From the NCBI RefSeq assembly GCF_009827405.1, contig NZ_WTYY01000001.1:124001-188000 (forward strand): a DNA stretch of 64,000 bases, in the 5' to 3' direction. The stretch's first letter is position 1, and each line of letters starts with the position of its first letter. The DNA is from Alteraurantiacibacter aestuarii (lineage in GTDB: Bacteria; Pseudomonadota; Alphaproteobacteria; Sphingomonadales; Sphingomonadaceae). Shown here piece by piece: positions 52,920-61,641 of this stretch. The notes under the pieces are model-generated. The model had not been told where the DNA came from and ran no database searches. It was given only the letters and a program-made list of their open reading frames with translations. A program made the position numbers and the translations under genes.

Positions 52920-53303
52920 TCAATCAACCTGCTTCAAGACGCACAGCTTGTGGCCGTCCGGGTCGCGCAAATAGGCGAGGTAAAGCTTGCGATCGCCCAG
53001 ATCGCGCACGCCGGGCGGGTCTTCGATGGCGGTGCCGCCAGCGACTACGCCGGCTGCATGCCAGGCATCGGCCTGCTCTGGCGTGTCCACGGCAAAGCCG
53101 ATGGTGCTGCCATTCGCGGCGGTGGCGGGTTCGCCATTGCGCGGACGGGTGACGATGAACACGCCGCCATTGTGGCGATAGGCAACGCGGCCCTTGACCT
53201 CGTCCAGCATGCCTTCGCTGCCGCCCAGGGCGGTGAAGGTGGCGTCATAGAACGCCTTGGCCCTGGCCAGATCGTTGGTGCCGATCATGTGGTGACTATA
53301 CAT
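52920..53303 (-). CDS. VOC-family protein, copy 1 of 3
   Basis: 127 residues from ATG 53303. A single glyoxalase-like module: MYSHHMIGTNDLARAKAFYD at the start and KLYLAYLRDPDGHKLCVL at the end. About half of the positions look shared with the next two genes. The substrate is unknown; it may act on a glutathione adduct, given its place between frmA and fghA. Confidence 0.83.
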   Translation of the reverse strand: MYSHHMIGTNDLARAKAFYDATFTALGGSEGMLDEVKGRVAYRHNGGVFIVTRPRNGEPATAANGSTIGFAVDTPEQADAWHAAGVVAGGTAIEDPPGVRDLGDRKLYLAYLRDPDGHKLCVLKQVD

Positions 53304-53308
53304 TGGAA

Positions 53309-53695
53309 TCAATCCTCCACATTGGTGGTGAAAGCACACAGCTTGTTACCGGTGGGATCGCGCAGATAAGCGCCGTAGAGCTTGTTCTCGGCCATGTCGC
53401 GGCGACCGGGAGGGCCATCGCACGTTCCGCCATGGGCAAGGCCCGCGGCATGCCATGCGTCGACTTCGGCCTGGTTCTTCGCGCCGAGCCCGATCGTCCC
53501 GCCATTGGCAAATGTGGCCGGCTTACCATCGCGCGGCGGGCCGACAGAGAAAAAGCCATTGGCATAATCGCCGTAATAGGCGCGTTCACCCATCCGGTTG
53601 CCCACAATGCCCAGCGCGCCGAAGGTGGCATCGTAGAATGCGCAAGACGCCTCTGGATCATTGGTCCCGACCACCAGATGGGTGAAGATGCTCAT
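53309..53695 (-). CDS. VOC-family protein, copy 2 of 3
   Basis: 128 residues (MSIFTHLVVGTNDPEASCAF ... KLYGAYLRDPTGNKLCAF). Same fold and length as its neighbours, with 5 bp to copy 1 and 3 bp to copy 3. Shared VDAWHAAGLAHGGT and GGTIGLGAK segments show that the three arose by tandem duplication. Confidence 0.83.
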   Translation of the reverse strand: MSIFTHLVVGTNDPEASCAFYDATFGALGIVGNRMGERAYYGDYANGFFSVGPPRDGKPATFANGGTIGLGAKNQAEVDAWHAAGLAHGGTCDGPPGRRDMAENKLYGAYLRDPTGNKLCAFTTNVED

Positions 53696-53698
53696 GAA

Positions 53699-54079
53699 TC
53701 AGCGCGGGCCGACGTTGGCGGTGAAGGCGCAGATCTTGTTGCCATCGGTATCGCGCAGATAGGCGCCATACATGTTGCCCGGGCTGTTCTCACGGAAGCC
53801 CGGTGCGCCATCGTCGGTTCCGCCATTGGCGAGGCCGGCAGCATGCCAGGCATCAACCGCATCGTAGGACGCAGCCTTGAGGCCAAGGGTCGCGCCGTTG
53901 GAAACGCAGGCCGCTTCGCCATTGGCGGGCTTGGCCACCACCAGCGTGCTTTCGGCCGTGGGGAAAACCGTACCATGCGGCAGCGGATGACCTTCCGCGC
54001 CCAGTTCCTTCATTGTCGCGGTATAAAAAGCGCGCGATTTCTCGATATCGTTGGTGCCAAGGAAGACATGGTTGATCAT
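53699..54079 (-). CDS. VOC-family protein, copy 3 of 3
   Basis: 126 residues from ATG 54079 (MINHVFLGTNDIEKSRAFYT ... NMYGAYLRDTDGNKICAF). First of the three tandem VOC genes in transcription order, 171 bp after frmA. The gap may hold a secondary promoter. The function is unknown. Confidence 0.83.
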   Translation of the reverse strand: MINHVFLGTNDIEKSRAFYTATMKELGAEGHPLPHGTVFPTAESTLVVAKPANGEAACVSNGATLGLKAASYDAVDAWHAAGLANGGTDDGAPGFRENSPGNMYGAYLRDTDGNKICAFTANVGPR

Positions 54080-54250
54080 TTCGGGGGCTCTCCTCAATTG
54101 TCATCCCACGCCATGCGCAGGACTCGGTTTATCACATAGCCGAAAACTTCGGCCTTGTGAAATAATCTAGTTACAAATCTTTTCCTTGCCCCTGTTTGTC
54201 AGGAGCAGTGCGGGCGGGACAGGGCCATTGCGCCTGTCCCGCCCTGCAAC

Positions 54251-55363
54251 TCAAAAGACCACGACCGAGCGGATGCTCTCGCCCGCGTGCATCAGGTCGA
54301 AGGCGGTGTTGATCTCCTCCAGGCCCATCACGTGGGTGATCATGGGATCGATCTCGATCTTGCCGGTCATGTACATGTCGACGATCTTGGGCACATCGGT
54401 GCGGCCCTTGGCCCCGCCGAATGCCGTGCCGCGCCAGTTGCGCCCGGTCACCAGCTGGAACGGGCGGGTGCTGATTTCCTTGCCCGCCTCGGCCACGCCG
54501 ATGATGATGCTGGTGCCCCAGCCGCGGTGGCAGGCTTCCAGCGCGGTGCGCATCACTTCGGTATTGCCGGTGGCATCGAAGGTGTAATCCGCGCCGCCAT
54601 CGGTCATGGCGACGATATGCGCGATCGTGTCCTCACGGCTCATGCCCTTGGTGTTGAGGAAGTCGGTCATGCCGAACTTGCGGCCCCATTCCTCACGGTC
54701 GGGGTTGATGTCCACGCCGATGATCTTGTTGGCACCGGCAAGCCGCGCGCCCTGGATCACGTTGAGGCCGATCCCGCCCAGGCCGAACACCACCACATTG
54801 TCACCCACCTGCACCTTGGCGGTGTTGGTGACAGCGCCCACGCCCGTGGTCACGCCGCAGCCGATGTAGCATGCGGACTGGAACGGTGCGTCTTCGCGGA
54901 TCTTGGCCACGGCGATTTCGGGCAGCACGGTGAAGTTCGAGAAGGTCGAACAGCCCATGTAGTGGAAGATCGTCTGGCCCTTGTAGGAAAAGCGGCTGGT
55001 GCCATCAGGCATAAGCCCCTTGCCCTGCGTGGCGCGGATCGCGGTGCACAGGTTGGTCTTGCCCGACAGGCAGCTCTTACACTGGCGACATTCCGGCGTG
55101 TACAGCGGGATCACGTGATCGCCCGGCTTTACCGAGGTTACGCCGCGACCAACTTCGCGCACGATGCCCGCGCCTTCATGGCCCAGCACCGACGGAAAGA
55201 TGCCTTCGGAATCCAGCCCGTCCAGCGTGTAGGCATCGGTGTGGCAGATGCCGGTGGCCATGATTTCCACCAGCACTTCGCCATCCTTCGGCCCTTCAAG
55301 ATCGAGCTCCACGATCTCCAGCGGCTTCTTGGCTTCGAATGCTACGGCTGCACGGGTTTTCAT
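54251..55363 (-). CDS. frmA: S-(hydroxymethyl)glutathione dehydrogenase (class III ADH)
   Basis: 370 residues. Catalytic zinc Cys in [12 protein letters not shown] and His in LGHEGAGIV; structural zinc Cys set in [17 protein letters not shown] (about 89-105). The NAD-binding [13 protein letters not shown] and the class III-specific [12 protein letters not shown] are present. It oxidises the spontaneous formaldehyde-glutathione adduct to S-formylglutathione. As the first gene of the minus-strand operon it leads to fghA and the formate dehydrogenase genes. Confidence 0.95.
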   Translation of the reverse strand: MKTRAAVAFEAKKPLEIVELDLEGPKDGEVLVEIMATGICHTDAYTLDGLDSEGIFPSVLGHEGAGIVREVGRGVTSVKPGDHVIPLYTPECRQCKSCLSGKTNLCTAIRATQGKGLMPDGTSRFSYKGQTIFHYMGCSTFSNFTVLPEIAVAKIREDAPFQSACYIGCGVTTGVGAVTNTAKVQVGDNVVVFGLGGIGLNVIQGARLAGANKIIGVDINPDREEWGRKFGMTDFLNTKGMSREDTIAHIVAMTDGGADYTFDATGNTEVMRTALEACHRGWGTSIIIGVAEAGKEISTRPFQLVTGRNWRGTAFGGAKGRTDVPKIVDMYMTGKIEIDPMITHVMGLEEINTAFDLMHAGESIRSVVVF

Positions 55364-55440
55364 TTATCGGAACCTCATTTCGTTACATTTTTTGGCGCAT
55401 TGCCATTGATATGATCCGGCTGTTGTCAGCCGGCGCTCAT

Positions 55441-55472
55441 CGCCGCCCCGCACATCCGTGTGCGGGGCGGCG
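55441..55472 (-). terminator. Strong hairpin after the transporter gene
   Basis: A perfect 13-bp stem (cgccgccccgcac / gtgcggggcggcg) with a 6-base loop lies 12 bp beyond the stop of the minus-strand MFS gene and upstream of frmA. There is no U-tract, but it likely separates the two transcription units. Confidence 0.6.
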
Positions 55473-55484
55473 GTGGGCATTTCT

Positions 55485-56876
55485 CTAGCCAGCCGCTGCA
55501 GCCTTGGCCTGCGCCTCGTCCAGCGCCAGCTCGGCCGCTGCTATATCCGCATCGGCATCGTCGTTGGGCAGGAACCACAGCAGCAGGGCACCCAGCACTG
55601 CGCCTGAACACATGATCAGCGAGACTGTCAGCAGTTCCTCATCGCCCAGCGCCTGAAACAGGAAGCCGGCAATGATCGGCGAGCCCGCTGCGCCCAGACG
55701 GCCAACGCCCAGCACGAAGCCGGTGCCGGTGCCGCGGGCGTAGGCGGGGAAGCCGCGCGCGAACGCTGCATAATAGCCCACGATGGCGGCGTTCAGGAAG
55801 AACATCGTCAGGAAGGCAGCGACGCGCCAGTCCCACAGTGAATCATGGCCAAGGCCGAAGTAAGCCACTGCACCCACGCCGAGCAGCGCGGCGGCAATAG
55901 TCGGTCCCTTGATGTCAAACTGACGCATCACGAAGCCGAACAGGAAGCCGCCCAGCGCGCCGCCGATATTGGCATAGGTCAGGCTGCTGGCCGCATCGGG
56001 CTGGCTGAAGCCAGCACCCGCCACAATCGTGGGAGCAAACTTCAGGATGTAGTAGAAGGTCAGCGTGTGGAACATATAGCCGAATGCCAGCAGCAGGGTG
56101 ATCTTGCGCAGCTTGGGCTTGGCCAGAATGTCGGTCACCTTGGGCTTGGTCCCAGTGTCCTTGATTACCGGCATTGCCGCCACTGCGGACTTGCCGAAAG
56201 CCACCAGCGACTTGTTCATCTTCTCCAGCGCGCCTTCGCGGCGGCTGGCGACGAAATACGCTGGCGTTTCTGGCACCAGCAGCATCACCAGCGGGATCAT
56301 CACGGCGGTTACGACCGAGCCGAACAGGAACACCGCCCGCCAGTCATAATCGACCAGCAGCCAGCCTTGCGCGGCAAAGCCACCGATCACGCCGCCCAGC
56401 GGATAGCCGATGACATACAGCGCCATGGACATGCTGCGACCGGTCTTGCTGGTGACTTCGGCCACCACAGCATTGGTCGCGGCGAGCATGCCGCCGATGC
56501 CAAGCCCGGTGATGAAGCGCCAGATGGTGATTTCCAGAATGGTGTTGGACGAATGCGCAAACCACATGCCGATGGCCATGACCACGAGGCAGGCGAGCAT
56601 GGTCAACTTGCGGCCAAACTTGTCAGCCATGCCGCCCAGAATAACCGAGCCGAAGCCCATGCCGACCAGCTCTGCAGACAGCATGATACCCAGCTCTGCG
56701 CGCTCCACGCCCCAGTCTGCGGCGATGCCCGGTGCCGCAAAGGCACTGGAAAGCACGTCGAACCCATCCAGTGCGTTAAGCAGCACCATCAGGAACACGA
56801 CAATGACTTGCCGCGTCCCCATCGGCGTATCATTCATCACGGCTACAGGGTTGCCCCCGGCAGGTGCTCCGGCCAT
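55485..56876 (-). CDS. MFS aromatic acid transporter (AAHS type)
   Basis: 463 residues from ATG 56876 (gagagagga upstream). About twelve hydrophobic segments. The first helix ends in LNALDGFDVLSSAFA, the DGFD motif of aromatic acid:H+ symporters (PcaK/BenK). The loop 2-3 motif GGMADKFGRKLTML is the MFS signature. It likely imports a lignin-derived aromatic acid. The C-terminal tail is Ala/Asp-rich. It lies 32 bp after the MarR gene and on the same strand, so both may be co-transcribed. Confidence 0.87.
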   Translation of the reverse strand: MAGAPAGGNPVAVMNDTPMGTRQVIVVFLMVLLNALDGFDVLSSAFAAPGIAADWGVERAELGIMLSAELVGMGFGSVILGGMADKFGRKLTMLACLVVMAIGMWFAHSSNTILEITIWRFITGLGIGGMLAATNAVVAEVTSKTGRSMSMALYVIGYPLGGVIGGFAAQGWLLVDYDWRAVFLFGSVVTAVMIPLVMLLVPETPAYFVASRREGALEKMNKSLVAFGKSAVAAMPVIKDTGTKPKVTDILAKPKLRKITLLLAFGYMFHTLTFYYILKFAPTIVAGAGFSQPDAASSLTYANIGGALGGFLFGFVMRQFDIKGPTIAAALLGVGAVAYFGLGHDSLWDWRVAAFLTMFFLNAAIVGYYAAFARGFPAYARGTGTGFVLGVGRLGAAGSPIIAGFLFQALGDEELLTVSLIMCSGAVLGALLLWFLPNDDADADIAAAELALDEAQAKAAAAG

Positions 56877-56908
56877 TCGTTTGGTCCTCTCTCTAATCCT
56901 TGCGGTCT

Positions 56909-57403
56909 TCAATCGTGGATTCGCGCCAGCATTTCCACCAGTTTTTCGATTTCCTGCTCAGTGAAGCGGCTTTTCAGCCATGCCTCATGCGCATCAATGC
57001 ACAGTTTAGCCTGTTCCAGCGCCGCTTCGCCGCCAGCTGTGAGGTAGAGCGCCTGCTTGCGCCCGTCGCTGCTCGACCGCTCCCGCCGCAGGTAATCGCG
57101 GTCCTGCAGGCGGTTGACGATGGTCATGGTGGTGGCGCGGTCCATCCGCAGCAGATTGCCCACGTCGATCTGGGCGATTCCCGGGTGGTCCCCCACCAGC
57201 CACAACATGCTCACCTGCTTCTGGGTCAGCTCCAGATCGGCAAAGGTCTCGGTAAAATGGCGATAGACGGCGCCATGCGCCAGACGGATGTGGAAACCCA
57301 ATATGCCGTGCAGAGCACCAAGCTCCACACCATTGCCCTGGGCCTCATTGCCCTGGGTATCGTCGCCTCCGGAATTGTCATCGATCAATGCAGGCTGCGC
57401 CAA
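56909..57403 (-). CDS. MarR-family regulator, divergent from the lignostilbene dioxygenase
   Basis: 164 residues. The winged helix includes IAQIDVGNLLRMDRATTMTI and the wing DYLRRERSSSDGRKQALYLT. An acidic, Gly-rich N-terminus precedes it. Placed head-to-head with the LsdA-like gene (92-bp gap) and just ahead of the transporter gene, it probably represses both until a phenolic ligand binds. Confidence 0.87.
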   Translation of the reverse strand: MAQPALIDDNSGGDDTQGNEAQGNGVELGALHGILGFHIRLAHGAVYRHFTETFADLELTQKQVSMLWLVGDHPGIAQIDVGNLLRMDRATTMTIVNRLQDRDYLRRERSSSDGRKQALYLTAGGEAALEQAKLCIDAHEAWLKSRFTEQEIEKLVEMLARIHD

Positions 57404-57445
57404 AACGGTGTTCCCATCCCCCCTTAGGCCAGATCAATGGCCGTA

Positions 57446-57473
57446 TTGCCTATTTGTTAGTAGAGCATACAAT
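57446..57473 (+). promoter_or_regulatory. Promoter of the lignostilbene dioxygenase with internal MarR-type operator
   Basis: ttgcct (57446-57451) and tacaat (57468-57473) are spaced by 16 bp. An imperfect inverted repeat, ttgt-N11-acaa (57454-57472), lies between the boxes, where a MarR dimer would block polymerase. The RBS aaggag follows at 57481. Confidence 0.5.
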
Positions 57474-57495
57474 TATGCGCAAGGAGAGGACCCAA

Positions 57496-58983
57496 ATGGC
57501 GCAGTTCCCAGATACCCCGAGCTTCACCGGTTTCAACACGCCCAGCAGGGTGGAGGCCGATATTCGCGACCTTCAGCACACGGGTACGATCCCGGCCGAG
57601 CTGGATGGCGCATTCTTCCGCGTGCAGCCCGATCCGCAGTTTCCGCCCATGCTGGGTGACGATATCGCCTTCAATGGCGACGGCATGATCACCCGCTTTC
57701 ACTTCCACGATGGCCAGTGCGATTTCAAGCAGCGCTGGGCGCATACGGACAAGTGGAAGGCGGAACGGGAGGCGGGCCGCGGCCTGTTCGGCATGTATCG
57801 CAACCCGCTGACCGATGATCCCAGCGTCAAGGGCATGATTCGCTCCACCGCCAACACCAATGCCTGGATCTATGCCGGCAAGTTGTGGGCGATGAAGGAA
57901 GATTCGCCCGCGCTGGTGATGGATCCGGTGACGATGGAGACCGAGGCGTTCGAGACATGGGAAGGCGCGATGAAAAGCCAGACCTTCACCGCCCATCCCA
58001 AGATCGATCCGCACACCGGCAACATGGTCGCCATCGGCTATGCCGCGTCAGGCCTGTGCAGCGACGACGTGTCCTACATGGAGGTCAGCCCCGACGGTGA
58101 ACTGGTGCGCGAGAAGTGGTTCAAGGTGCCTTATTACTGCATGATGCACGACTTCGCGATCACCGAGGATTACCTGGTGCTGCACATCGTGCCTTCAATC
58201 GGATCGTGGGAACGGCTGGAACAGAAGAAGCCGCATTTCGGCTTTGACACCACCATGCCGGTGTACCTGGGCATCATCCCGCGCCGCGATGACCTGAAGG
58301 ATGAGGATATCCGCTGGTTCAAGCGCGACAACTGCTTCGCCAGCCACACGGTCAACGCCTGGCAGGATGGCACCAAGGTGCATTTCATCGTGCCCGAAGC
58401 GAAGAACAACATGTTCCCCTTCTTTCCCGATGTGCACGGCGAACCGTTCAACGGCATGGAAGCGATGAGCAAGCTGACCCGCTGGACCGTGGACATGGCC
58501 AGCAATGGCGAGGATTTCGATTCGATCACTCCGCTGACCGAAACCGCGAGCGAATTCCCGCGCATCGATGACCGCTTCACCGGGGTCAAGAACCGCTACA
58601 CCTGGGGCCTGGAAATGGACATGAAGCGCCCGTGCGAGCTGAAAGGCGGCAGCGCCGGCGGCTTCCTGATGAATTGCCTGTTCCTGAAAGACCTTGAAAG
58701 CGGAGCCGAGCAGCATTGGTGGTGCGGACCCGTATCATCGCTGCAGGAACCGTGCTTCGTGCCGCGCACCAAGGACAGCGCCGAAGGCGACGGCTGGATC
58801 GTGATGCTGGTCAACCGGCTGGAGGAACACCGCACCGATCTGGTGGTGTTCGACGCGCTCGATATCGAGAAGGGTCCGCTGGCGACAATCCAGTGCCCCA
58901 TCCGCCTGCGCTTCGGCCTGCACGGCAATTTCGCCCGCAGCGAAGACATCGGGCTGACGGCAAAGGTGCTGGAAGCGGCTTGA
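57496..58983 (+). CDS. Lignostilbene-alpha,beta-dioxygenase (cytoplasmic)
   Basis: 495 residues from ATG 57496 (aaggagagga before it), no signal peptide. Fe(II)-binding His at 167, 218, 284 and 476. Phe59, Tyr101 and Lys134 fall at exactly the positions described for the substrate pocket of Sphingomonas LsdA, where Tyr and Lys contact the 4-hydroxyl group. Segments such as LFGMYRNPLTDDPSV and YYCMMHDFA are near identical to the LsdA sequence as I remember it. It cleaves the central C=C of 4-hydroxystilbenes (for example lignostilbene) into two aromatic aldehydes such as vanillin. MarR regulation and the neighbouring transporter fit this role. Confidence 0.9.
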   Translation: MAQFPDTPSFTGFNTPSRVEADIRDLQHTGTIPAELDGAFFRVQPDPQFPPMLGDDIAFNGDGMITRFHFHDGQCDFKQRWAHTDKWKAEREAGRGLFGMYRNPLTDDPSVKGMIRSTANTNAWIYAGKLWAMKEDSPALVMDPVTMETEAFETWEGAMKSQTFTAHPKIDPHTGNMVAIGYAASGLCSDDVSYMEVSPDGELVREKWFKVPYYCMMHDFAITEDYLVLHIVPSIGSWERLEQKKPHFGFDTTMPVYLGIIPRRDDLKDEDIRWFKRDNCFASHTVNAWQDGTKVHFIVPEAKNNMFPFFPDVHGEPFNGMEAMSKLTRWTVDMASNGEDFDSITPLTETASEFPRIDDRFTGVKNRYTWGLEMDMKRPCELKGGSAGGFLMNCLFLKDLESGAEQHWWCGPVSSLQEPCFVPRTKDSAEGDGWIVMLVNRLEEHRTDLVVFDALDIEKGPLATIQCPIRLRFGLHGNFARSEDIGLTAKVLEAA

Positions 58984-59008
58984 GTAACCCATTGAGTCAT
59001 TGATTTGT

Positions 59009-59035
59009 GCCCGCGCAGGTTGCACCTGTGCGGGC
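59009..59035 (+). terminator. Hairpin directly before the HAD gene start
   Basis: gcccgcgcaggt and acctgtgcgggc (one G-T pair) form a 12-bp stem around a 3-base loop, and the last stem base touches the ATG at 59036. It may attenuate read-through from the dioxygenase gene or hide the translation start of the HAD gene. Confidence 0.45.
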
Positions 59036-59818
59036 ATGACAACAGACCGCGATCCGCCCACCTTCTGGCTCACCGACATGGATGGCGTCCTTGTGAAAGA
59101 GGGCGAGGCTATTCCCGGTGCGGCTGAATTCATCGCCAGATTGCAGGAGAAGCAGCGCCGCTTCCTCGTGCTGACCAATAATTCCATCTACACCCCGCGC
59201 GATCTGGCGGCGCGGTTGGCGCAGGCCGGGCTGGATGTGCCCGAGGAATCGATCTGGACCAGCGCACTGGCCACTGCCGGCTTTCTGGCGGCGCAGCATC
59301 CCGGCGGCAGCGCCTATGTGATCGGCGAGGCGGGGCTGACCACCGCGCTGCACGATGTCGGCTACACCATGACCGATACCAACCCCGATTACGTGGTGAT
59401 CGGCGAACTGCGGTCCTATTCCTTCGCCGCGATCACCAAGGCGATCCGGCTGATCCAGAAGGGTGCGCGCTTCATCGCCACCAATCCCGATGTCACCAGT
59501 CCATCCCCCGAAGGTCCGCTGCCTGCAACCGGCGCAGCGGCGGCGATGATCACCAAGGCGACGGGTGCGGAGCCATATTTTGTGGGCAAGCCCAACCCGA
59601 TGATGTTCCGCTCCGCCATGAACCGGATCGATGCCCATGCCGGGGCCACCATGATGATCGGGGACCGGATGGATACCGATGTGGTCGCCGGCATAGAGGC
59701 CGGGCTGGAGACGATCCTGGTGCTGACCGGATCGACAAGGAAGGAAGACGTCGCCCGCTTCCCCTATCGCCCCAGCCGCATTCTCAATTCCATTGCCGAC
59801 GTGGTGGAGCTAGTCTGA
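59036..59818 (+). CDS. HAD-superfamily phosphatase (NagD-like)
   Basis: 260 residues from ATG 59036; a TTG at 59000 is an alternative. HAD motifs: LTDMDGVLV (I, nucleophile Asp), LTNNS (II), and [13 protein letters not shown] (IV, about 210); the cap lies between motifs II and III as in the NagD/class IIA group. These enzymes dephosphorylate small phosphates, e.g. sugar or phosphoglycolate-like compounds. No clear RBS precedes the ATG because of the hairpin. Confidence 0.85.
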   Translation: MTTDRDPPTFWLTDMDGVLVKEGEAIPGAAEFIARLQEKQRRFLVLTNNSIYTPRDLAARLAQAGLDVPEESIWTSALATAGFLAAQHPGGSAYVIGEAGLTTALHDVGYTMTDTNPDYVVIGELRSYSFAAITKAIRLIQKGARFIATNPDVTSPSPEGPLPATGAAAAMITKATGAEPYFVGKPNPMMFRSAMNRIDAHAGATMMIGDRMDTDVVAGIEAGLETILVLTGSTRKEDVARFPYRPSRILNSIADVVELV

Positions 59819-59845
59819 CGAAAATAACACGTACGGGGGGATGAC

Positions 59846-61105
59846 ATGATCGGAATTGGAATGCCGCGGGCAAGGCGGCTGGGGTTTGGTCTGGCAATGC
59901 TGCTGGCCGTTTCGGGATGCGAAGCGCAGCAGGATATCGATAATGCCCCGGTCGAAGCCGCCGCAGACGAGGCCTTTGGCAGCCTGCCACCCTCTGCCGC
60001 CACCATCGCCATGCGCTGGCAATTGCTCAATCCGGACGTCAACAGCTTCACATTTCGCAATACGCAGGATGTCTTCGCCTTCCGCATGGTGGAAGCGCCT
60101 GCGGATACGTGGGAATTGTCGCGCCGCGAAGGTTTCACCATGCCCGCCGCCACGGTTGCGGGCGAGGACGCGGATTACGCTGCATGGGCGGACCGCACAT
60201 TCACCAATGGCTTTATCGTCCTGCGCGATGGCGACGTGGTGTTTGAGGATTACCGCAACCGGATGACGGCAGAAACGCCGCATATTGCCTTTTCCATGTC
60301 CAAGACGCTCACCGCCATGCTGGTGGGGCAGGCGCTGGACCGCGGCGAGATTGCCTCGCTGGATGACCTGGTCAGCACCTATGTGCCGGAGCTTGCGGGC
60401 GGCGCTTACGGGCGGGCGACCATCCGCAACATTCTGGAAATGCGGTCGGGCGCGGATATCCTGGAGCGTTATGATTTCGGCGAAAACCCCAGCCTTGCCG
60501 GGCTGATCCACCAGACTGCGATTGTAGAGAACAAAGCCCGCTTTGCCGATTTCGCCGTTGATCTTGGAAACAGGGCGGAGCCGGGGGCGCAGTTCAACTA
60601 TGCCACGCTCGATACTGCCGTGCTGGGCTGGATGCTGGAGGAGGCAACCGGCCAGAAGCTGGAAGATCTGATGGAAAGCCGCATCTGGCAGCCGATGGGC
60701 GCAGAATTTGACGGCCATTTCCTGGCAGATGGACCTGTGGGTGAAGGTCGCGCGCTCAATGGCATGGGCTTCAATGCGACATTGCGCGATTTTGCCCGGC
60801 TGGGGCAGGTGATGCTGGCTGGTGGCATGGCGGGTGACACGCGCATCCTGCCCGAAGGCTGGGTGGACCAGATGACCGTGATGAAGCCAACCGGCGCGCC
60901 TTTGCCCGGTTATGGCCTGCAGACATGGCAGGTTGATAATGAGCCGGGTGCCTTTGCTGCTGTCGGGTTGGCGGGGCAATATATCTATGTCCACCCGGCC
61001 AGCGGCACGGTCATCGTCAAGCTCAGCTATAACCCGCCAGCGGAACCTGAATGGCTGGATGGCGAGGTTCTGGGCTATTTCGCCCGCGTGGCAAATGCGC
61101 GCTGA
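59846..61105 (+). CDS. Beta-lactamase-family serine hydrolase, lipoprotein
   Basis: 419 residues. A lipobox LAVSGC (about residues 20-25) predicts a lipid-anchored periplasmic protein. The active site has SMSK (Ser-x-x-Lys, about 152-155) and YAT (Tyr, about 252), as in class C beta-lactamase/6-aminohexanoate hydrolase-like esterases. It could hydrolyse an ester or amide in the periplasm. It lies 27 bp after the HAD gene on the same strand. Confidence 0.82.
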   Translation: MIGIGMPRARRLGFGLAMLLAVSGCEAQQDIDNAPVEAAADEAFGSLPPSAATIAMRWQLLNPDVNSFTFRNTQDVFAFRMVEAPADTWELSRREGFTMPAATVAGEDADYAAWADRTFTNGFIVLRDGDVVFEDYRNRMTAETPHIAFSMSKTLTAMLVGQALDRGEIASLDDLVSTYVPELAGGAYGRATIRNILEMRSGADILERYDFGENPSLAGLIHQTAIVENKARFADFAVDLGNRAEPGAQFNYATLDTAVLGWMLEEATGQKLEDLMESRIWQPMGAEFDGHFLADGPVGEGRALNGMGFNATLRDFARLGQVMLAGGMAGDTRILPEGWVDQMTVMKPTGAPLPGYGLQTWQVDNEPGAFAAVGLAGQYIYVHPASGTVIVKLSYNPPAEPEWLDGEVLGYFARVANAR

Positions 61106-61175
61106 TTGGTAATAATGGATTACAAGCGATAACCGATACAGTTAATGAATTGGGGATACTGAGGGGAGTGCGCTC

Positions 61176-61637
61176 ATGATCAAGCCAGAACTGGAATTCG
61201 TTTATGAAGCGGGCGGCGAACTGGAAGCCCCGCGAGAGATCGGGCCGGTGGTGGACGGCACCCGCCGGATCATCCCGATATGCCCCGGCGGATATGTGAA
61301 GGGGCCCAAAATCTCCGGCAAGCTGATGGGCAATTCTGCCGACTGGCAGCTGACCCGGCCAGACGGTGTGACCGTGGCCGATGCCATCTATGCCATAGAG
61401 ACCGACGACGGCGCGCTGATCCAGATCCGCAACAAGGGTCTGCGCCACGGCCCGCCCGAAGTGATGGACCGCCTGCGCCGGGGGGAGGATGTCGATCCGG
61501 CGGAATATTACTTCCGCACCGTGCCAGAATTCATCGCCCCCACAGGCCCCTATGACTGGATGAACCGGTCAATCTTCGTGTGCAGCGGCGCGCGCTATGC
61601 CAATTCAATCAAGCTGTGGGTATGGCGGGTGACCTGA
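61176..61637 (+). CDS. DUF3237-family protein
   Basis: 153 residues. The family pattern is LEFVYEAGGELEAPREIGPV at the start, GPKISGKLMGNSADWQL in the middle and EYYFRTVPEFIAPTGPYDWM near the end. DUF3237 proteins are small beta-barrels, frequently in aromatic degradation clusters, with no established reaction. Convergent with the ThDP enzyme gene (4-bp gap). Confidence 0.82.
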   Translation: MIKPELEFVYEAGGELEAPREIGPVVDGTRRIIPICPGGYVKGPKISGKLMGNSADWQLTRPDGVTVADAIYAIETDDGALIQIRNKGLRHGPPEVMDRLRRGEDVDPAEYYFRTVPEFIAPTGPYDWMNRSIFVCSGARYANSIKLWVWRVT

Positions 61638-61641
61638 CCGT

